Assembly (NCBI GenBank): GCA_014898415.1
Contig: RCTD01000006.1
Coordinates: forward strand, 682,001-746,000
Source: Stromatinia cepivora
Lineage: Eukaryota; Ascomycota; Leotiomycetes; Helotiales; Sclerotiniaceae
Direction of reading: 5' to 3'
Length of the DNA: 64,000 nt
How positions within the stretch are numbered: position 1 is the stretch's first letter; each line of letters begins with the position of its first letter. A program made the translations under genes and the position numbers. Of the stretch, positions 1 to 10,764 are shown piece by piece. A model generated the notes under the pieces. That model made no database searches. It was given only the letters and a program-made list of their open reading frames with translations, and was not told the DNA's origin.

Positions 1-150
1 ACCAAACGGCGACTTTCAAAAAATTTCCTCACTCTTTCTTATTACCATCCCTTACCTCTCATAAACAAACTCCGATCCACGCCAAGAACTCTCCCTCATC
101 CGTCTTAATTTCAGAAGGCCGGTCCTTCGTTCCACCTCTCTCCATCAGTG

Positions 151-1094
151 ATGGCATTCCGAACATTACTGTTTCTTCAATTCTTCCTATATATATCCTC
201 TGTACATTGTTTTCCATTTCCTTTTCTAAAATCCACACATATTGACACGAGAGATTTATCCGCCGTGGAAAGTGAATTGGGTACATTGGGTAGTGATCTC
301 GCAGATTCCAGCACGCTGAAAACTTTCTTGGGTGATAAGGGGAATGTGATTACGCAGAATGATGTGTTGGATAGCAATGGAAGTTGTGCTACGATGACCG
401 TTTTATTCGCAAGAGGAACGGGGGAAGTCGGTATGTATACCCATCCCATCCCATCGTCACAGCGGGAGAATGGGGAGTATATATAAGAAGAGCAAAGCTA
501 ATAATTTAACTAATAGGTAATGTGGGAGTATTAACCGGACCTCCATTCTTCACAGCTCTAGCCGCATACATGAATCAAACAGGAAGCATGTCGATCCAAG
601 GCGTAGACTACGCAGCCACCGTCTCCGGATTTCTAGCCGGGGGCGATCCCGCCGGTGCCAAAACAATGTGCGCATCCTTTCCCCCCAAATCCACAATCCA
701 TCATTAACCAACCCCCAGGGCCGACCTAATAAATAATACCCTTACCACTTGTCCCAATACCCATCTTACTGTATCCGGCTACTCTCAAGGCGCCCAACTT
801 GTTCATCTGGCCATGAGTTCGCTTTCCGGCACTACTGCCTCGCGCATCAAATCTGTCGTCATGTTCGGAGATCCGAGGAATGGTACTGCGCTTGATAGTG
901 TCGATGCCAGTAGAGTAATGACGTTTTGTAATCCTAAAGATGATATTTGCAAAGGGGGAGATGTGATACTCCCAGCTCATTTGGAATATAGTGCGTATGC
1001 GGGAACTGCTGCTATGTTTGCGTTGAGTGGGTTAGCGGATGTAGGGATTACGAGTGCAAGGAAGGTTAGCGGAGTTGACGGGATTATGTCTTGA
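151..1094 (+). CDS. Secreted cutinase (serine esterase)
   Basis: Three exons, 151-430, 517-667 and 719-1094, joined by introns of 86 and 51 bp, give about 268 residues. The first ~20 residues are a hydrophobic secretion signal ending near SVHC. The cutinase family signature is present: oxyanion-side motif ARGTGEVGNVG across intron 1, nucleophile elbow GYSQG just after intron 2, and the Asp and His of the triad in CNPKDDIC and LPAHLEY. Cutinases are extracellular alpha/beta-hydrolases that cleave cutin or other polyesters, used by plant-associated fungi. The protein is longer than a minimal cutinase, mostly through an N-terminal spacer between signal and catalytic core. The ATG at 151 is preferred because it directly precedes the signal peptide. 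The gene ends tail-to-tail with the PPR gene. Substrate (cutin versus acetylxylan) cannot be told from sequence alone. Confidence 0.93.
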
Positions 1095-1277
1095 GTATTT
1101 CATGCCTATTAAAGAAGGATGAACACATGGAAAATGAAAAGTATTATCTGTGAATATATACTGTTCAAGACTTTAAACTAACAAAGTTGAGTTTATTTCT
1201 GCGTGATGAATCCCATCACAGGATTTCTATTTATGTATTGTACATCAAAAATATAACTGCACAAAAGGCATCTGCCG

Positions 1278-4200
1278 TCACTCCCCCAAAATCTCCCGCT
1301 CTAAAGAATCCCCTGTCCTAATCATTGTTTTGATAGCAGTCAGTGTCCTTGAACAATCATGCTCCAGATCATTGAGTAGAAGTCGATTAGCCCTTGATTC
1401 CGCAGCCATGGCTTGTATACTGAGAAAACCTTTTGTGAGATGCAAGAAAGTGCGGTATTCTGGACGTAGAGATGTCAATAGCTTGCCCTTCCTTCTGATC
1501 TCCAATGGTAGTTTGTTTTTCTCGCTAGTTTGAGCTCTTAGCTTAGCCCATCCCTTCCAATTCTCCATAAGAACGGATTCGCATGTCTTGAATGCTAGTT
1601 TGAAATGGCGAGCCTTGGCAAGATGTTGAATGTATTCATTCCAATTTTGATGACTCAATTGAAATCCAAGATCCGTGATCTCGTTGACAGTTCGTATCAT
1701 AATGTTGATTTTCCCCTGCCTCAGGAGGGCTATCATGTAGAAGTGTAGGGCCTTTGTTAGAGCAAACCTATGTGCAGCCATGATTGGTTCTTTATTCTCC
1801 TGCATGTCTAGTTTTGTATCTTCCGAACCACCCGTTTTAGAAGAGTGATCGACACCACCTTCAGCCATTTCTGCCTTTTCGGAATCATCTGTACGAGATA
1901 GCGAGCCTGGAAGCCGAAGGGGTTGGTGTCGCTTTCGAGTATCAGACAAGAACTGCATCCACAGATCCTCCACGGCGCCATAATCTAGTTCTTGAAGGTT
2001 TAGTGACATTAAAGCAGTGGTAACACTCTCCGGTTGTGTGCCTCTTCTGTCTTCTGGAAGCATTCTCAAGAAGCGTTGATGCATATCCTTGGCGGAATTT
2101 GTTTCCATATTTTTGGAAAGAACGAATATAATGTATCCAAAAAACGTGGCAGGATAAGCAATATCAAGTGGCTCGTGCTGGATACCTTTCCTGACTTTAT
2201 CGCTAAGATCGCGAGGATTCATTGTTTCGACAACTTGTTCGAAAATCTCTATGGCACCTTGTGCGTCTCCCCACGTGCGCCTAGCTTCCTGAATTGCAGT
2301 TCTTAACTCCAGGAATTTTGTACTTGCAGTCTTCATCTTTTTCTGCTCAAGCATTCGATTCTGAACTAGGAAAACGTCGCTGTAACGGTGGGTGGCAAGA
2401 AAACCACCCATAACAATCGCATAATGAAGACTAGTGGTGGGTATGCCAGCTTCCGGCATAACCTCTACTAAAATCTCCCAGGCACGTTCTGGTTGGCCGA
2501 CCATTGATAGCGCTTGCATAAGGGCGGCATACGTATCGCCGTTATGTTCTATGTCAAGCTGAGACATTCTTTGAAGGATTCGATTGACGTTGACGAGGTC
2601 ATACCGTAGTGCCCAAGCAACAAGCAAGGAATTCCACATACGAGTTCGTGAATCCTTAAATTTCAAATTCACGGCCTCCTCGCAGATAGTTTCGGCTTCT
2701 TCCAATCGATCGCCTGCTAAATAAGCAGTGACGAGTGTGCTAACCATAGCAGCGCTCTTTTCAACACCATGAGAAGCAGACATCCGATACAGTTCGATAG
2801 TGTTCTCAAGATCACCACGTGAGGTACACATGCCCATCAGAGTTCCAAATGTGTAGTCATCAGGCTGAAGATTCCGTTTGTTGACAGTATATTCGAAGGC
2901 TTCAAAAGCATTATCATATTGGCCAACCTGTGCATAAGCACTAATAAGGATGTTGCAACATGTTATGGTCGGCTTAAGACGATATTTTTTCCGAATGCTT
3001 TTGAATATCTCGAGTACCCGTTCAGACTCTCCTCGCCTTGCGTGAACATGTAGGAGTGGGGCCAGATCGTCAGCCGATGCCAAAGGGTTAGGGGCCGTTG
3101 CCGATTTACTTTCTAATCGCATATATCGTTCTGCAAACTGTTCAAACATTGCATGGACGGTGTCCGCATCTCCGTGGCGTGCGAATTCATCCATGCACCT
3201 CCTGTGCGATTTCCGATCCAGGGTCTGATTAAAGCGGAATATATCCGTGAATACTTCTTGAATTCCAATCAAATCGTGATTCTTGAAAAATATTTGCAGT
3301 ACGGAGTGCAACATGGACCTTGGAAGTAGGAGGTTCTTTTTTGGACTTTCTCGAGCTTGCCTGTAAAGCACGACGGCTGCTTTTGATTGACCGAGAGTGA
3401 TCAGCATTTGAGTCGCCTGGACATAAAGAGAGACAGATTCAGATTCCCAGTTCTGAACATGTTTTACAAGGGGCCAAAACGTGGCATATGAAAAGTGTTT
3501 AGCACTGAGTAGAGCTGATGTAATCACCTCCGTACCAAATTTCGTGAGAGCTTCGGATGGTATGGAGCCACGTTCTGAAGAAACGCGAACCGACTTATTG
3601 ATATACTGTGCCAAAAGTAAAGCTTTGCTAGGAAGATCTTCTAGATAATGTAAACTTTTGAATAAATCATAACGTGGCCCAGCAAGATTATCATGCAGCT
3701 GCACTTCTGTCCAAAGAGTGAAAGCCTGTGGCCACAAACTGTTTGTCATGAGATGTAGCATGATATCTGATCCTCCAGCCGTTGTGTTGAACTTTTCGAG
3801 TGAGTATTGGTATAGTTCATTGGCTCTTGAGAAATTCTGCAATCTCAAATAAGTACGAATCACGATCTCGTATATTTCTGGTTTCTCTCGACGATCATCG
3901 CATCGCTCAAATAATGAAGTCGCCCTCTCTGCATCTACTATTCGATTTGAAGCCGCCATGTATTCCAAGACTTGAATTCGAATTCGTTCCTCGGCCCAGC
4001 TGCCAAATTCTAAACGTCGATATTTTCGCCACACCTCCTCGTATCGTGAAGATGTTGTTATTCCTAGAACTGTTGCGATGGTTGCTGCGTCATCAGGTAC
4101 CTCATGTATCATAGGTCGTTTCTTGATTTCAACAGTCTCTTTCTTTTCTACATCTACTGGAACCAAGGCTAACGAGGTGTTCTTAGCAGATGACGTGTAA

Positions 4201-4556
4201 AGCCGATAGCCAGAACTACGTAATCCTAGTCTTGTTCTCTTCCCATCTTTCCTATCAACCCCCAAACCTGAATATTGTCGTAGAAATTTGAGTGTACCAG
4301 CTGGATACAGAAAGTCCAAGGAGACACCAGGATTTTCGCTCAAAGTCCCATCTTTGGGCGATCTTAGGTTCGAATTCTCGAAAACATCGGTCCCTTGCAG
4401 CATGAGCTGCCATAATGGGGAAAGCTCAAGTTCAATTGCACCATGATTCCAAAATCCCGAATGAAGCGTGCGCCGACTTTTGACTAAATGCTTTGGTCCT
4501 GGTAGAAGGCGCCGTAGAGTGCCTGTTTCAAGACATCCCGCCGTGCGCTCAAGCAT
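1278..4556 (-). CDS. Pentatricopeptide-repeat (PPR) protein, probably mitochondrial
   Basis: A single uninterrupted frame of 1092 residues. Degenerate PPR helical pairs are visible, most clearly at residues ~525-720 (for example CNILISAYAQVGQYDNAFEA followed by a PDDYTFGTLMGMC-type helix). The N-terminus is basic and rich in Arg, Leu and Ser (MLERTAGCLETGTLRRLL), as expected for a mitochondrial presequence. Fungal PPR proteins of this size bind organellar transcripts and act in translation activation, RNA processing or intron splicing; Cya5-type COX1 translation factors are the closest idea I have, from the N-terminal style only. It lies head-to-head with SRP68, separated by about 500 bp that should hold both promoters. 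The specific RNA target cannot be inferred, so no symbol is given. Confidence 0.85.
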   Translation of the reverse strand: MLERTAGCLETGTLRRLLPGPKHLVKSRRTLHSGFWNHGAIELELSPLWQLMLQGTDVFENSNLRSPKDGTLSENPGVSLDFLYPAGTLKFLRQYSGLGVDRKDGKRTRLGLRSSGYRLYTSSAKNTSLALVPVDVEKKETVEIKKRPMIHEVPDDAATIATVLGITTSSRYEEVWRKYRRLEFGSWAEERIRIQVLEYMAASNRIVDAERATSLFERCDDRREKPEIYEIVIRTYLRLQNFSRANELYQYSLEKFNTTAGGSDIMLHLMTNSLWPQAFTLWTEVQLHDNLAGPRYDLFKSLHYLEDLPSKALLLAQYINKSVRVSSERGSIPSEALTKFGTEVITSALLSAKHFSYATFWPLVKHVQNWESESVSLYVQATQMLITLGQSKAAVVLYRQARESPKKNLLLPRSMLHSVLQIFFKNHDLIGIQEVFTDIFRFNQTLDRKSHRRCMDEFARHGDADTVHAMFEQFAERYMRLESKSATAPNPLASADDLAPLLHVHARRGESERVLEIFKSIRKKYRLKPTITCCNILISAYAQVGQYDNAFEAFEYTVNKRNLQPDDYTFGTLMGMCTSRGDLENTIELYRMSASHGVEKSAAMVSTLVTAYLAGDRLEEAETICEEAVNLKFKDSRTRMWNSLLVAWALRYDLVNVNRILQRMSQLDIEHNGDTYAALMQALSMVGQPERAWEILVEVMPEAGIPTTSLHYAIVMGGFLATHRYSDVFLVQNRMLEQKKMKTASTKFLELRTAIQEARRTWGDAQGAIEIFEQVVETMNPRDLSDKVRKGIQHEPLDIAYPATFFGYIIFVLSKNMETNSAKDMHQRFLRMLPEDRRGTQPESVTTALMSLNLQELDYGAVEDLWMQFLSDTRKRHQPLRLPGSLSRTDDSEKAEMAEGGVDHSSKTGGSEDTKLDMQENKEPIMAAHRFALTKALHFYMIALLRQGKINIMIRTVNEITDLGFQLSHQNWNEYIQHLAKARHFKLAFKTCESVLMENWKGWAKLRAQTSEKNKLPLEIRRKGKLLTSLRPEYRTFLHLTKGFLSIQAMAAESRANRLLLNDLEHDCSRTLTAIKTMIRTGDSLEREILGE

Positions 4557-5061
4557 GCCCTACCGAGAGAGACAGAAAGTGTGTACGAATGTGAAGGAGA
4601 AATTTCTAATCGTCACCGGTGTGCGGCTCTAAAGTGAAAACTCAAATCTAACTCAATATTAGACTAGACGATTCTAGAGGCTAAAAAGATCATTTTGAGC
4701 TCTACACTCACCGTAGAACATGCTTTGCACAGTCAAAATTAGACTGAAAGTAAGATCATATGAAAAGAAAGTGACGAATCTAGCAGATTATAGGAAGTTA
4801 AGTGGGAATTCGGATTTGCTGAAGGTAAAAGAGGCAAAAATTTCATAGAACATAGGCAATAAATTTGGCTGGGTCGGAACATGGTTTAATTTTGCTCCGG
4901 ATGCTTAAGTAAGCTATTCTTCTCGACGTGGGGCAAATGTCGCTTGTGTCCCCCCATCATTCTGCCATAAGGCGGTCAGATAATATTTATCCCATACTTC
5001 TAGCCTTCTGTACATCAAACCCCTTCTACCACCCCACAATCGTAGTCATATTCCTTGAACA
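4557..5061. other. Shared divergent promoter region (PPR gene / SRP68)
   Basis: 505 bp without a supported gene lie between the starts of two divergent genes, so both promoters must be here. I see no clear operator or repeat. Confidence 0.6.
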
Positions 5062-7026
5062 ATGGACGTCACCAAATTTGTCGTGGAAGGACGAGATGAA
5101 GCGAAACTGTACGGTGACTCTTCCGCTTATCGAGGTCGACTTTCAAATAGAATTCATAATTTAAGAAAGAAGCTCGGAATTGCGACGAAACCCCGCGCAA
5201 AGTACTCGAACAGGCCAGTGACAGCAGAAGATATTGGTCAAAACCATGAGTAAATCCGCCTTCCATGACCCACGAATTATACTAAGGAAACTATAGATAT
5301 GTCCATCTCCTATTGCTCACTTCTGAACGAGCTTGGGCGCATGCTATGTCTATGAAGGAGGTACACTCTGCCGATACAAAAGGAATAACTGGCTCAACTC
5401 GATCGCATATTATTTCTCGATTACATAAATCTACAATATATGCCAACAACCTCTTTCAACTACTGTCTAATAAATCAACCACAAACGTGAACGATGTTGA
5501 CATATTGGAAGCTCGAGCATATGCTGCTTCTCTCGCCGGTGCAATGGAATTCGAGAAACAAAGTTGGGAGGCTTGTGTGAAGAGTTATTCAGAGGCTAGA
5601 ATCATATATACTACACTCTCTAAGGTCACCAAAACAGACATCTTCAAGGATCTTTTGGCTGACCCCGTTGATCCGAGTATACGATATGGAGCTTATAAGA
5701 TGGGAATGCCACGAACATTAGCTATTTCTGTTATTGCACGAAAGAATTTCCCTTCAGATCCTAAATTGGCATCACAAGTGGAGGAATTGGACCCAAACTG
5801 TTTGAAAGACGAAACGACAATAACCAAGGTTGATCATGCGGAATCTGGTGATACACCCAAAACAATAACTTGGCGATCTCGAACAGTCGACTTGGAAGAT
5901 GCAGCAATTGCTACTGCGCTGGGATCGGTAAAATCGGCTTCAGTTAAACTATCTGAAGTTCTTTCCTCCGACGCTATGAAGAGTCCTAAGGATAGAGGTT
6001 CCGCCTATGATGACATCCTCATTGCCAGTCAAGACGTAGTCGATGCCACGAAGCATGCCATTGACGAATTAGTATCTGAGGGTGTTGGACAGAGCGACAA
6101 GCGGATGCAAAGTCTTTTAGTCACCAGGACTGCTGTTAGCTATGATATGATTGGCTGGCGTATAGGCAGAAATAGAGTCATGGTAGGACATCAAGACGGA
6201 GTTCTCGACTATGTCCAATCTTTCCCTTCGAAGAAAGGCAGCAAGAAATCAATCAAGGATGAACCTACAGGACGTAAACTTGCAAAGTTACGGGAGAAAG
6301 TCGTTCTCTATGATGCGATACTGCAAAGTGTCGAGTCAATCAAAGAGCTTCCTGGTGTCGCAGCCGATTCCACTCTACAGGAAGAGCTAGATGCAAAATA
6401 TAGCTATTTCCAAGCACTTAAGTAAGTAAAAGTAACAGCTTTGGCATATCATATGAAGTTCAACTGACCGTTGAAATAGGTGTTTGACGATAGCTCGCTC
6501 CCATGCAATTCTTTCAAACCCTAAGAGTGCACTGGCTCTCCTAAATCGCGCAACAGAAAAGTGCACATCCGCCAACTCACAACTCTCTTCATCGATGGAC
6601 ACAATGACTACAGCCACTCCACCCAACTTGACTGTCACCCCCTCCGAATCTCAAAACCTTCTCACTTACCTCCAATGCGAACTTCAACGCCACCGCGCTT
6701 TAGTTGAAATCTCCAACCTCACCTCCACTTTCTCAAAATCTGGCAATGAGAATACACATCAAAAACCCCTTGTTGAACGTCTACATGAGTATCCAGCTGA
6801 CGGGTTTGTTGATCTCAAAAATCTCGTTACATATCCTCCGAAAATGGAGGTTGTACCTGCCAAACCACTGTTCTTCGACGCAGCGTGGAATTATATTGAC
6901 TACCCGGGGAGAACAGTGGAAAAAGCTGTAGAGAGAACTGATGTGGAGGAAGAGACAAAGGAGACAGAATCACAACCGCCACAGCAACAACAGCAGAAGA
7001 AAGGTTGGTTTGGTTTCGGTAGATAA
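5062..7026 (+). CDS. SRP68: Signal recognition particle subunit SRP68
   Basis: Exons 5062-5249, 5297-6421 and 6480-7026 (introns 47 and 58 bp) encode about 619 residues, normal for fungal SRP68. The N-terminus has the family pattern: a short acidic start, then YRGRLSNRIHNLRKKLG and, across intron 1, HEYVHLLLLTSERAWAHAM. The rest is helical TPR-like sequence with the PSIRYGAYKMG motif. SRP68 pairs with SRP72 and binds 7SL RNA in the SRP S domain, which targets signal-peptide-bearing ribosomes to the ER. The C-terminus has a Gln/Glu-rich low-complexity run and ends in KKGWFGFGR, an aromatic tail of the kind used to bind SRP72 (inference). It is divergent from the PPR gene and convergent with niaD. 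Confidence 0.95.
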
Positions 7027-7481
7027 AAATGGGATACAAAATATAATTGCTGCATCATATAGAGCTTCTACAATATCGTCTAAGCTAGATGGTTACAAGA
7101 GCTACAATAATATAAAATCCTCAAACACTGAACTCTTTTTGAACAGTCTTAACTCCATTAAATTTTCATGCTTGTTATTTTGAGTGTGAACCTAATATCT
7201 ATCATTTTGTTGTGATAATATTAGGTAGAGCTTAATGCACCTGCATGATTTCGTCCCAGTAATTCCAAATGCAAAATTTCAATGTTCAACAGAAATTCAG
7301 TTTGCATTTTGACATTATAGATCAAATATTAGTGAATGGAGATAGATGGACTCTGCCCAAGTTCACAAATCTGACTTTTGTTCATTCAATACAATATTCA
7401 AACACTCCCATCCCAAGACCATACACCATATTCTCCAATCCAAACCATATATACAATCATATGCTTCCAATATCACAGCAC
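7027..7481. other. Convergent 3' intergenic region (SRP68 / niaD)
   Basis: 455 bp between two converging stop codons, AT-rich and without a supported gene. It presumably contains both polyadenylation regions. Confidence 0.5.
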
Positions 7482-10205
7482 CTAAAAGAACAATAAATCT
7501 TCATCCCTCCACCCCAAATCAGACAATATAACATGTGCACTCTTCTCCAAAGCCTCCGGTCCACAGATCAAAACTAACTGTTCCCCATTCGCATACCCAT
7601 TCCCTTGATCACCCATCCCAAATCTCCCTACTTCTATCTCCAAAACATCTCTTCCCAATCTCCCCCGTAATCCCATCCATTTATCCGTAGGCTGACTCAA
7701 CGCATAAACTAATCTACACTTCTCCTCCCTTCCCCTCACCAAACTATCTAATTCCTCTCTACAGAGAATATCCTCCTCCTTCCTATTCCCATCCAACACC
7801 ACGCATTTCGGTTCATCTTCTACTGTATCCCCTTCGTTTAAAATAGCCCGCAACACTGAAAAAATAGGCGTCACGCCACTTCCACCACATATCATCACGA
7901 ATCTCCTTACCCTCCTCCTCTTCCCCCCAATAAAACATTCCCCTTTTGACAAATACTCGAATTTCCCAATTGGGCCTTTGAAATCAATAGAATGACCTAT
8001 GGGAAGACTCTCTAATGCCATTGTCATTTTTCCGCCGGGACCTTGGTCATTTTTCGCATAGATCTTGATTAGGATATCTAAAATCCCTTTATCGGTCCCG
8101 AGTGAAAGAGGTGTATAAGACCTTATAGTCGCCTTCCTCGTAACGGGATCGCGTAATCGCATCATGAGATGTTGACCAACTGGTAATCCAATTATTTGCT
8201 CCGCATGATCGAGGGTAAAAGAAAAAATTCGTGTATCGCTTGAGATGGCTTTCTTGGAAGTGAGGATAGCTTTTTGCCAGTTTTTTGGTTGCAGGAACAC
8301 GGGGCGTAGAGCTTGGGGTGCGGAGGAGAGGGGTTCGGGGTTGAGGAGGGAGGTGCGGGCTGAGGGGGAGAGAGTACCGATGTGGTAGGTGGGCATCATT
8401 GCTTTTGCTGTTTCGGAATGGATGGCCATGAATTCGTCGGTGGAGTCTTGACCTGCTGCTCCGGTAATGCTTGTTGCGCCTCCTGGGTGGCCTTCCAGAA
8501 ATGAGGTTCCGTCGTATACCTCGCCGTTCAGCACAAACCAAGGCTCCTTTTCATTGTCATGTTGGCGTAATTCCTCGATTGAGATTTCGCGATTCATGCC
8601 ATCTTTTGTCATTCTTATCTTTTTCTTTTCTTCGATCGGAGCGACGGATGCGTCTTCGCTACCCACTTTCTCACCCCAAAATCCATTGGCAAGGTCGCCT
8701 CCAGCAGCCTTTACTCGCTCCATCCATCCTCCTGGCATAAGTGCTGGTTGTGTGGGATGTTCAAAGCGCAGATAATCGTGTTCTTTGGTGATAGTTACTC
8801 GATACCATGGATTATTCATCATACCAAGGACACTCCAATACATATCTCTCGGTTGAACATTCATACTCTCGTCCATGGCTCTTACCATGATATCGCCCGA
8901 TATCGCGAGATCTTCGATCTTCAAGTCGACTTCCCAGAAACACCATGTAAAACATGTCTCTCTCCATTCCATGTCTAATCTACCCCCAAACAAAGTTTCA
9001 TTTTCGTAGACGCGATCGCGATAATCGTCTTCTTGGTATCGTATATCGGCCAATGCCCAAGATTTCCCTTTGTCGAGTGTTACCTCGACTCTTGTGATGC
9101 GTCGTCCACCACCACCATATGCATAACCCTTTGCACGATATGTTTGTCGTCCGCTCACCAAAGATAGCCGCTCTTCATGTTCTGGGTATGCAGTAGCACT
9201 ATTTGTACTCAAATCATAGATAGCGTATCTCTCATCCGTCCACCATTTGGGTTCGTTGGCACTCTGCTCTGGACTGATCATAGTTGGAAGGACTCGGTTA
9301 TCGTAGATGTGGTACCAATTATCACTTGGGGTGGCTGTAACAGTGATCTTTTTCAACCATTTCACACTGCGACCACCAATTTGACCGGGAACAACTGCTC
9401 GTAAAGGTTTGCCATGATCGGGTCGAAGCATTTCTCCGTTCATTTTGTGGGCTACCATGATTCCTCTGTTTGGGTCCAGGACCCAGTTCAGTTTCAGGGA
9501 GGTTCCATAATAGCCATTGGGAAGCTTGTCAGCGCCTTCCATGCATACATACTTTGCTCCTCTCATTGGGATAGCCTTTCTGATCAATTCATACATTGGC
9601 ACACCTGTCCATAGTGCCGTTGATACACCTGCAGCTCCCCACGAGAATCCTTTCGACTTTCGAATCTGGTTTTGTTCTTTACGACGATTGCCGGCGCAGA
9701 CGAGTGTAATAGGTACGGTAATCTGTTCGTAATCTCTAATGAGGTCTTTTAATGTGAGAGTAAATGAGTTTTTGACCAATCCCTCCACTGAAAACTCCCA
9801 GTCAGGTATCGCTAAGTCGCCAACATGAGGCACAGCTCCATGATTCCGGACGTAGAACAATTCGGGTGATGTAAGAAATCCCTCGTCATATAAAGCGCTC
9901 AACGGAGGTTCGACATTGAACGGGTGAATTCCAGTCAACCGAATAAGTCGGGGGTCTCGGGGTACTTGGTTATCCGGCGTTCTCAGATCCTCCTTGAGAA
10001 TTTCTGCCGGTGGATTTGTTGGAGGCGGAAGGGTATATCTCTGCTGTGATAATGAGATTGAACTAGCTCGGCTTGATAAAGGGCTCAGCTCATCTGCACT
10101 GTTTTCATTAGACTCCGGTGGAGTTGGTGGTAATTGAAGGTTTGTTTCCGACAACTCTGTACCGGACTTGAGGGAGAGCCCATCTATATAATGCGCACTG
10201 GCCAT
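7482..10205 (-). CDS. niaD: Assimilatory nitrate reductase, NAD(P)H
   Basis: An intronless frame of 907 residues with the full domain order. A Moco/sulfite-oxidase-like domain has the cofactor Cys in VCAGNRRKEQN at ~171. It is followed by the Mo-cofactor dimerisation domain, a cytochrome b5 domain with heme ligands in FLEGHPGGA (~573) and FMAIHSETA, the FAD-binding RSYTPLS motif (~697), the NAD(P)-binding GGSGVTP motif (~775), and a terminal CGPEA block ending in FF. The enzyme reduces nitrate to nitrite in the cytosol, the first step of nitrate assimilation. No nitrite reductase or nitrate transporter gene lies in the window, so it is not in a nitrate cluster here. Upstream GATA elements and a NIT4-type palindrome suggest nitrogen metabolite repression and nitrate induction. 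Many fungal niaD genes have introns, so the lack of introns is notable. Confidence 0.97.
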   Translation of the reverse strand: MASAHYIDGLSLKSGTELSETNLQLPPTPPESNENSADELSPLSSRASSISLSQQRYTLPPPTNPPAEILKEDLRTPDNQVPRDPRLIRLTGIHPFNVEPPLSALYDEGFLTSPELFYVRNHGAVPHVGDLAIPDWEFSVEGLVKNSFTLTLKDLIRDYEQITVPITLVCAGNRRKEQNQIRKSKGFSWGAAGVSTALWTGVPMYELIRKAIPMRGAKYVCMEGADKLPNGYYGTSLKLNWVLDPNRGIMVAHKMNGEMLRPDHGKPLRAVVPGQIGGRSVKWLKKITVTATPSDNWYHIYDNRVLPTMISPEQSANEPKWWTDERYAIYDLSTNSATAYPEHEERLSLVSGRQTYRAKGYAYGGGGRRITRVEVTLDKGKSWALADIRYQEDDYRDRVYENETLFGGRLDMEWRETCFTWCFWEVDLKIEDLAISGDIMVRAMDESMNVQPRDMYWSVLGMMNNPWYRVTITKEHDYLRFEHPTQPALMPGGWMERVKAAGGDLANGFWGEKVGSEDASVAPIEEKKKIRMTKDGMNREISIEELRQHDNEKEPWFVLNGEVYDGTSFLEGHPGGATSITGAAGQDSTDEFMAIHSETAKAMMPTYHIGTLSPSARTSLLNPEPLSSAPQALRPVFLQPKNWQKAILTSKKAISSDTRIFSFTLDHAEQIIGLPVGQHLMMRLRDPVTRKATIRSYTPLSLGTDKGILDILIKIYAKNDQGPGGKMTMALESLPIGHSIDFKGPIGKFEYLSKGECFIGGKRRRVRRFVMICGGSGVTPIFSVLRAILNEGDTVEDEPKCVVLDGNRKEEDILCREELDSLVRGREEKCRLVYALSQPTDKWMGLRGRLGRDVLEIEVGRFGMGDQGNGYANGEQLVLICGPEALEKSAHVILSDLGWRDEDLLFF

Positions 10206-10688
10206 TATGATTCTCTTTATGATTGTGAAGATACCAAACGGTCAAAGAGGAGACAGAACAGTTTGTTAAAGGTTCTATTGTTAAAGAATCTGTAGGATAT
10301 GACGATACTGGTTCGGTGAAAACCACGAACGCTCAGATGAACAGATGGAGATGATATTCAACCAAGGTTGGATCCAGTTCGGTGACTGCACAGAATTCTC
10401 GGTGGAAATGATAAAGAAAGGTTGATTACGCAAAGGAATCATAAAAGGTAAGAACGAGATCAATACTTATGACGAGGAGAAATGTATTGATAACCGTTGG
10501 CAGTGTATCAACTGTTCCTCTTTTTTTCAATCAATAAGAGTTTTACCGCAGAAATCCCACTAGAGATCTCGAGACAATTCCTTCAAGGTTCGCAGATAGT
10601 ATCATCTGTCGTCAAATGATGGCTTTCTCTGGAGCACGATATGGTGAACGGTGCATCTCCTGAAGTAAAAGAAGCATTGTTGACGATT

Positions 10689-10696
10689 TCCGCGGA
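10689..10696. promoter_or_regulatory. NIT4/NirA-type palindrome upstream of niaD
   Basis: The perfect octamer TCCGCGGA lies about 485 bp upstream of the niaD ATG. The same octamer is the published binding site of Neurospora NIT4, the nitrate-pathway zinc-cluster activator, and overlaps the Aspergillus NirA consensus. Seen in sequence; use in vivo is inferred. Confidence 0.6.
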
Positions 10697-10720
10697 TATA
10701 TTTTGATTTTCATGCAGAGC

Positions 10721-10764
10721 TGATAAGGATTCCTCTTCTTTACATATCTATCTATCTATCTATC
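10721..10764. promoter_or_regulatory. GATA-element cluster (AreA/NIT2-type) upstream of niaD
   Basis: TGATAA at 10721-10726 is followed at 10745-10764 by five head-to-tail TATC units, which read as GATA on the niaD strand. Clustered GATA sites bind the global nitrogen regulator AreA/NIT2. The cluster sits within 70 bp of the NIT4-type palindrome. A simple tetranucleotide repeat could give the same pattern by chance. Confidence 0.5.

Noticed and set aside
8089..8541. 150-residue frame overlapping nitrate reductase
   Set aside because: Shadow frame within the confirmed niaD coding sequence, of low-complexity Arg/Ser/Pro composition.
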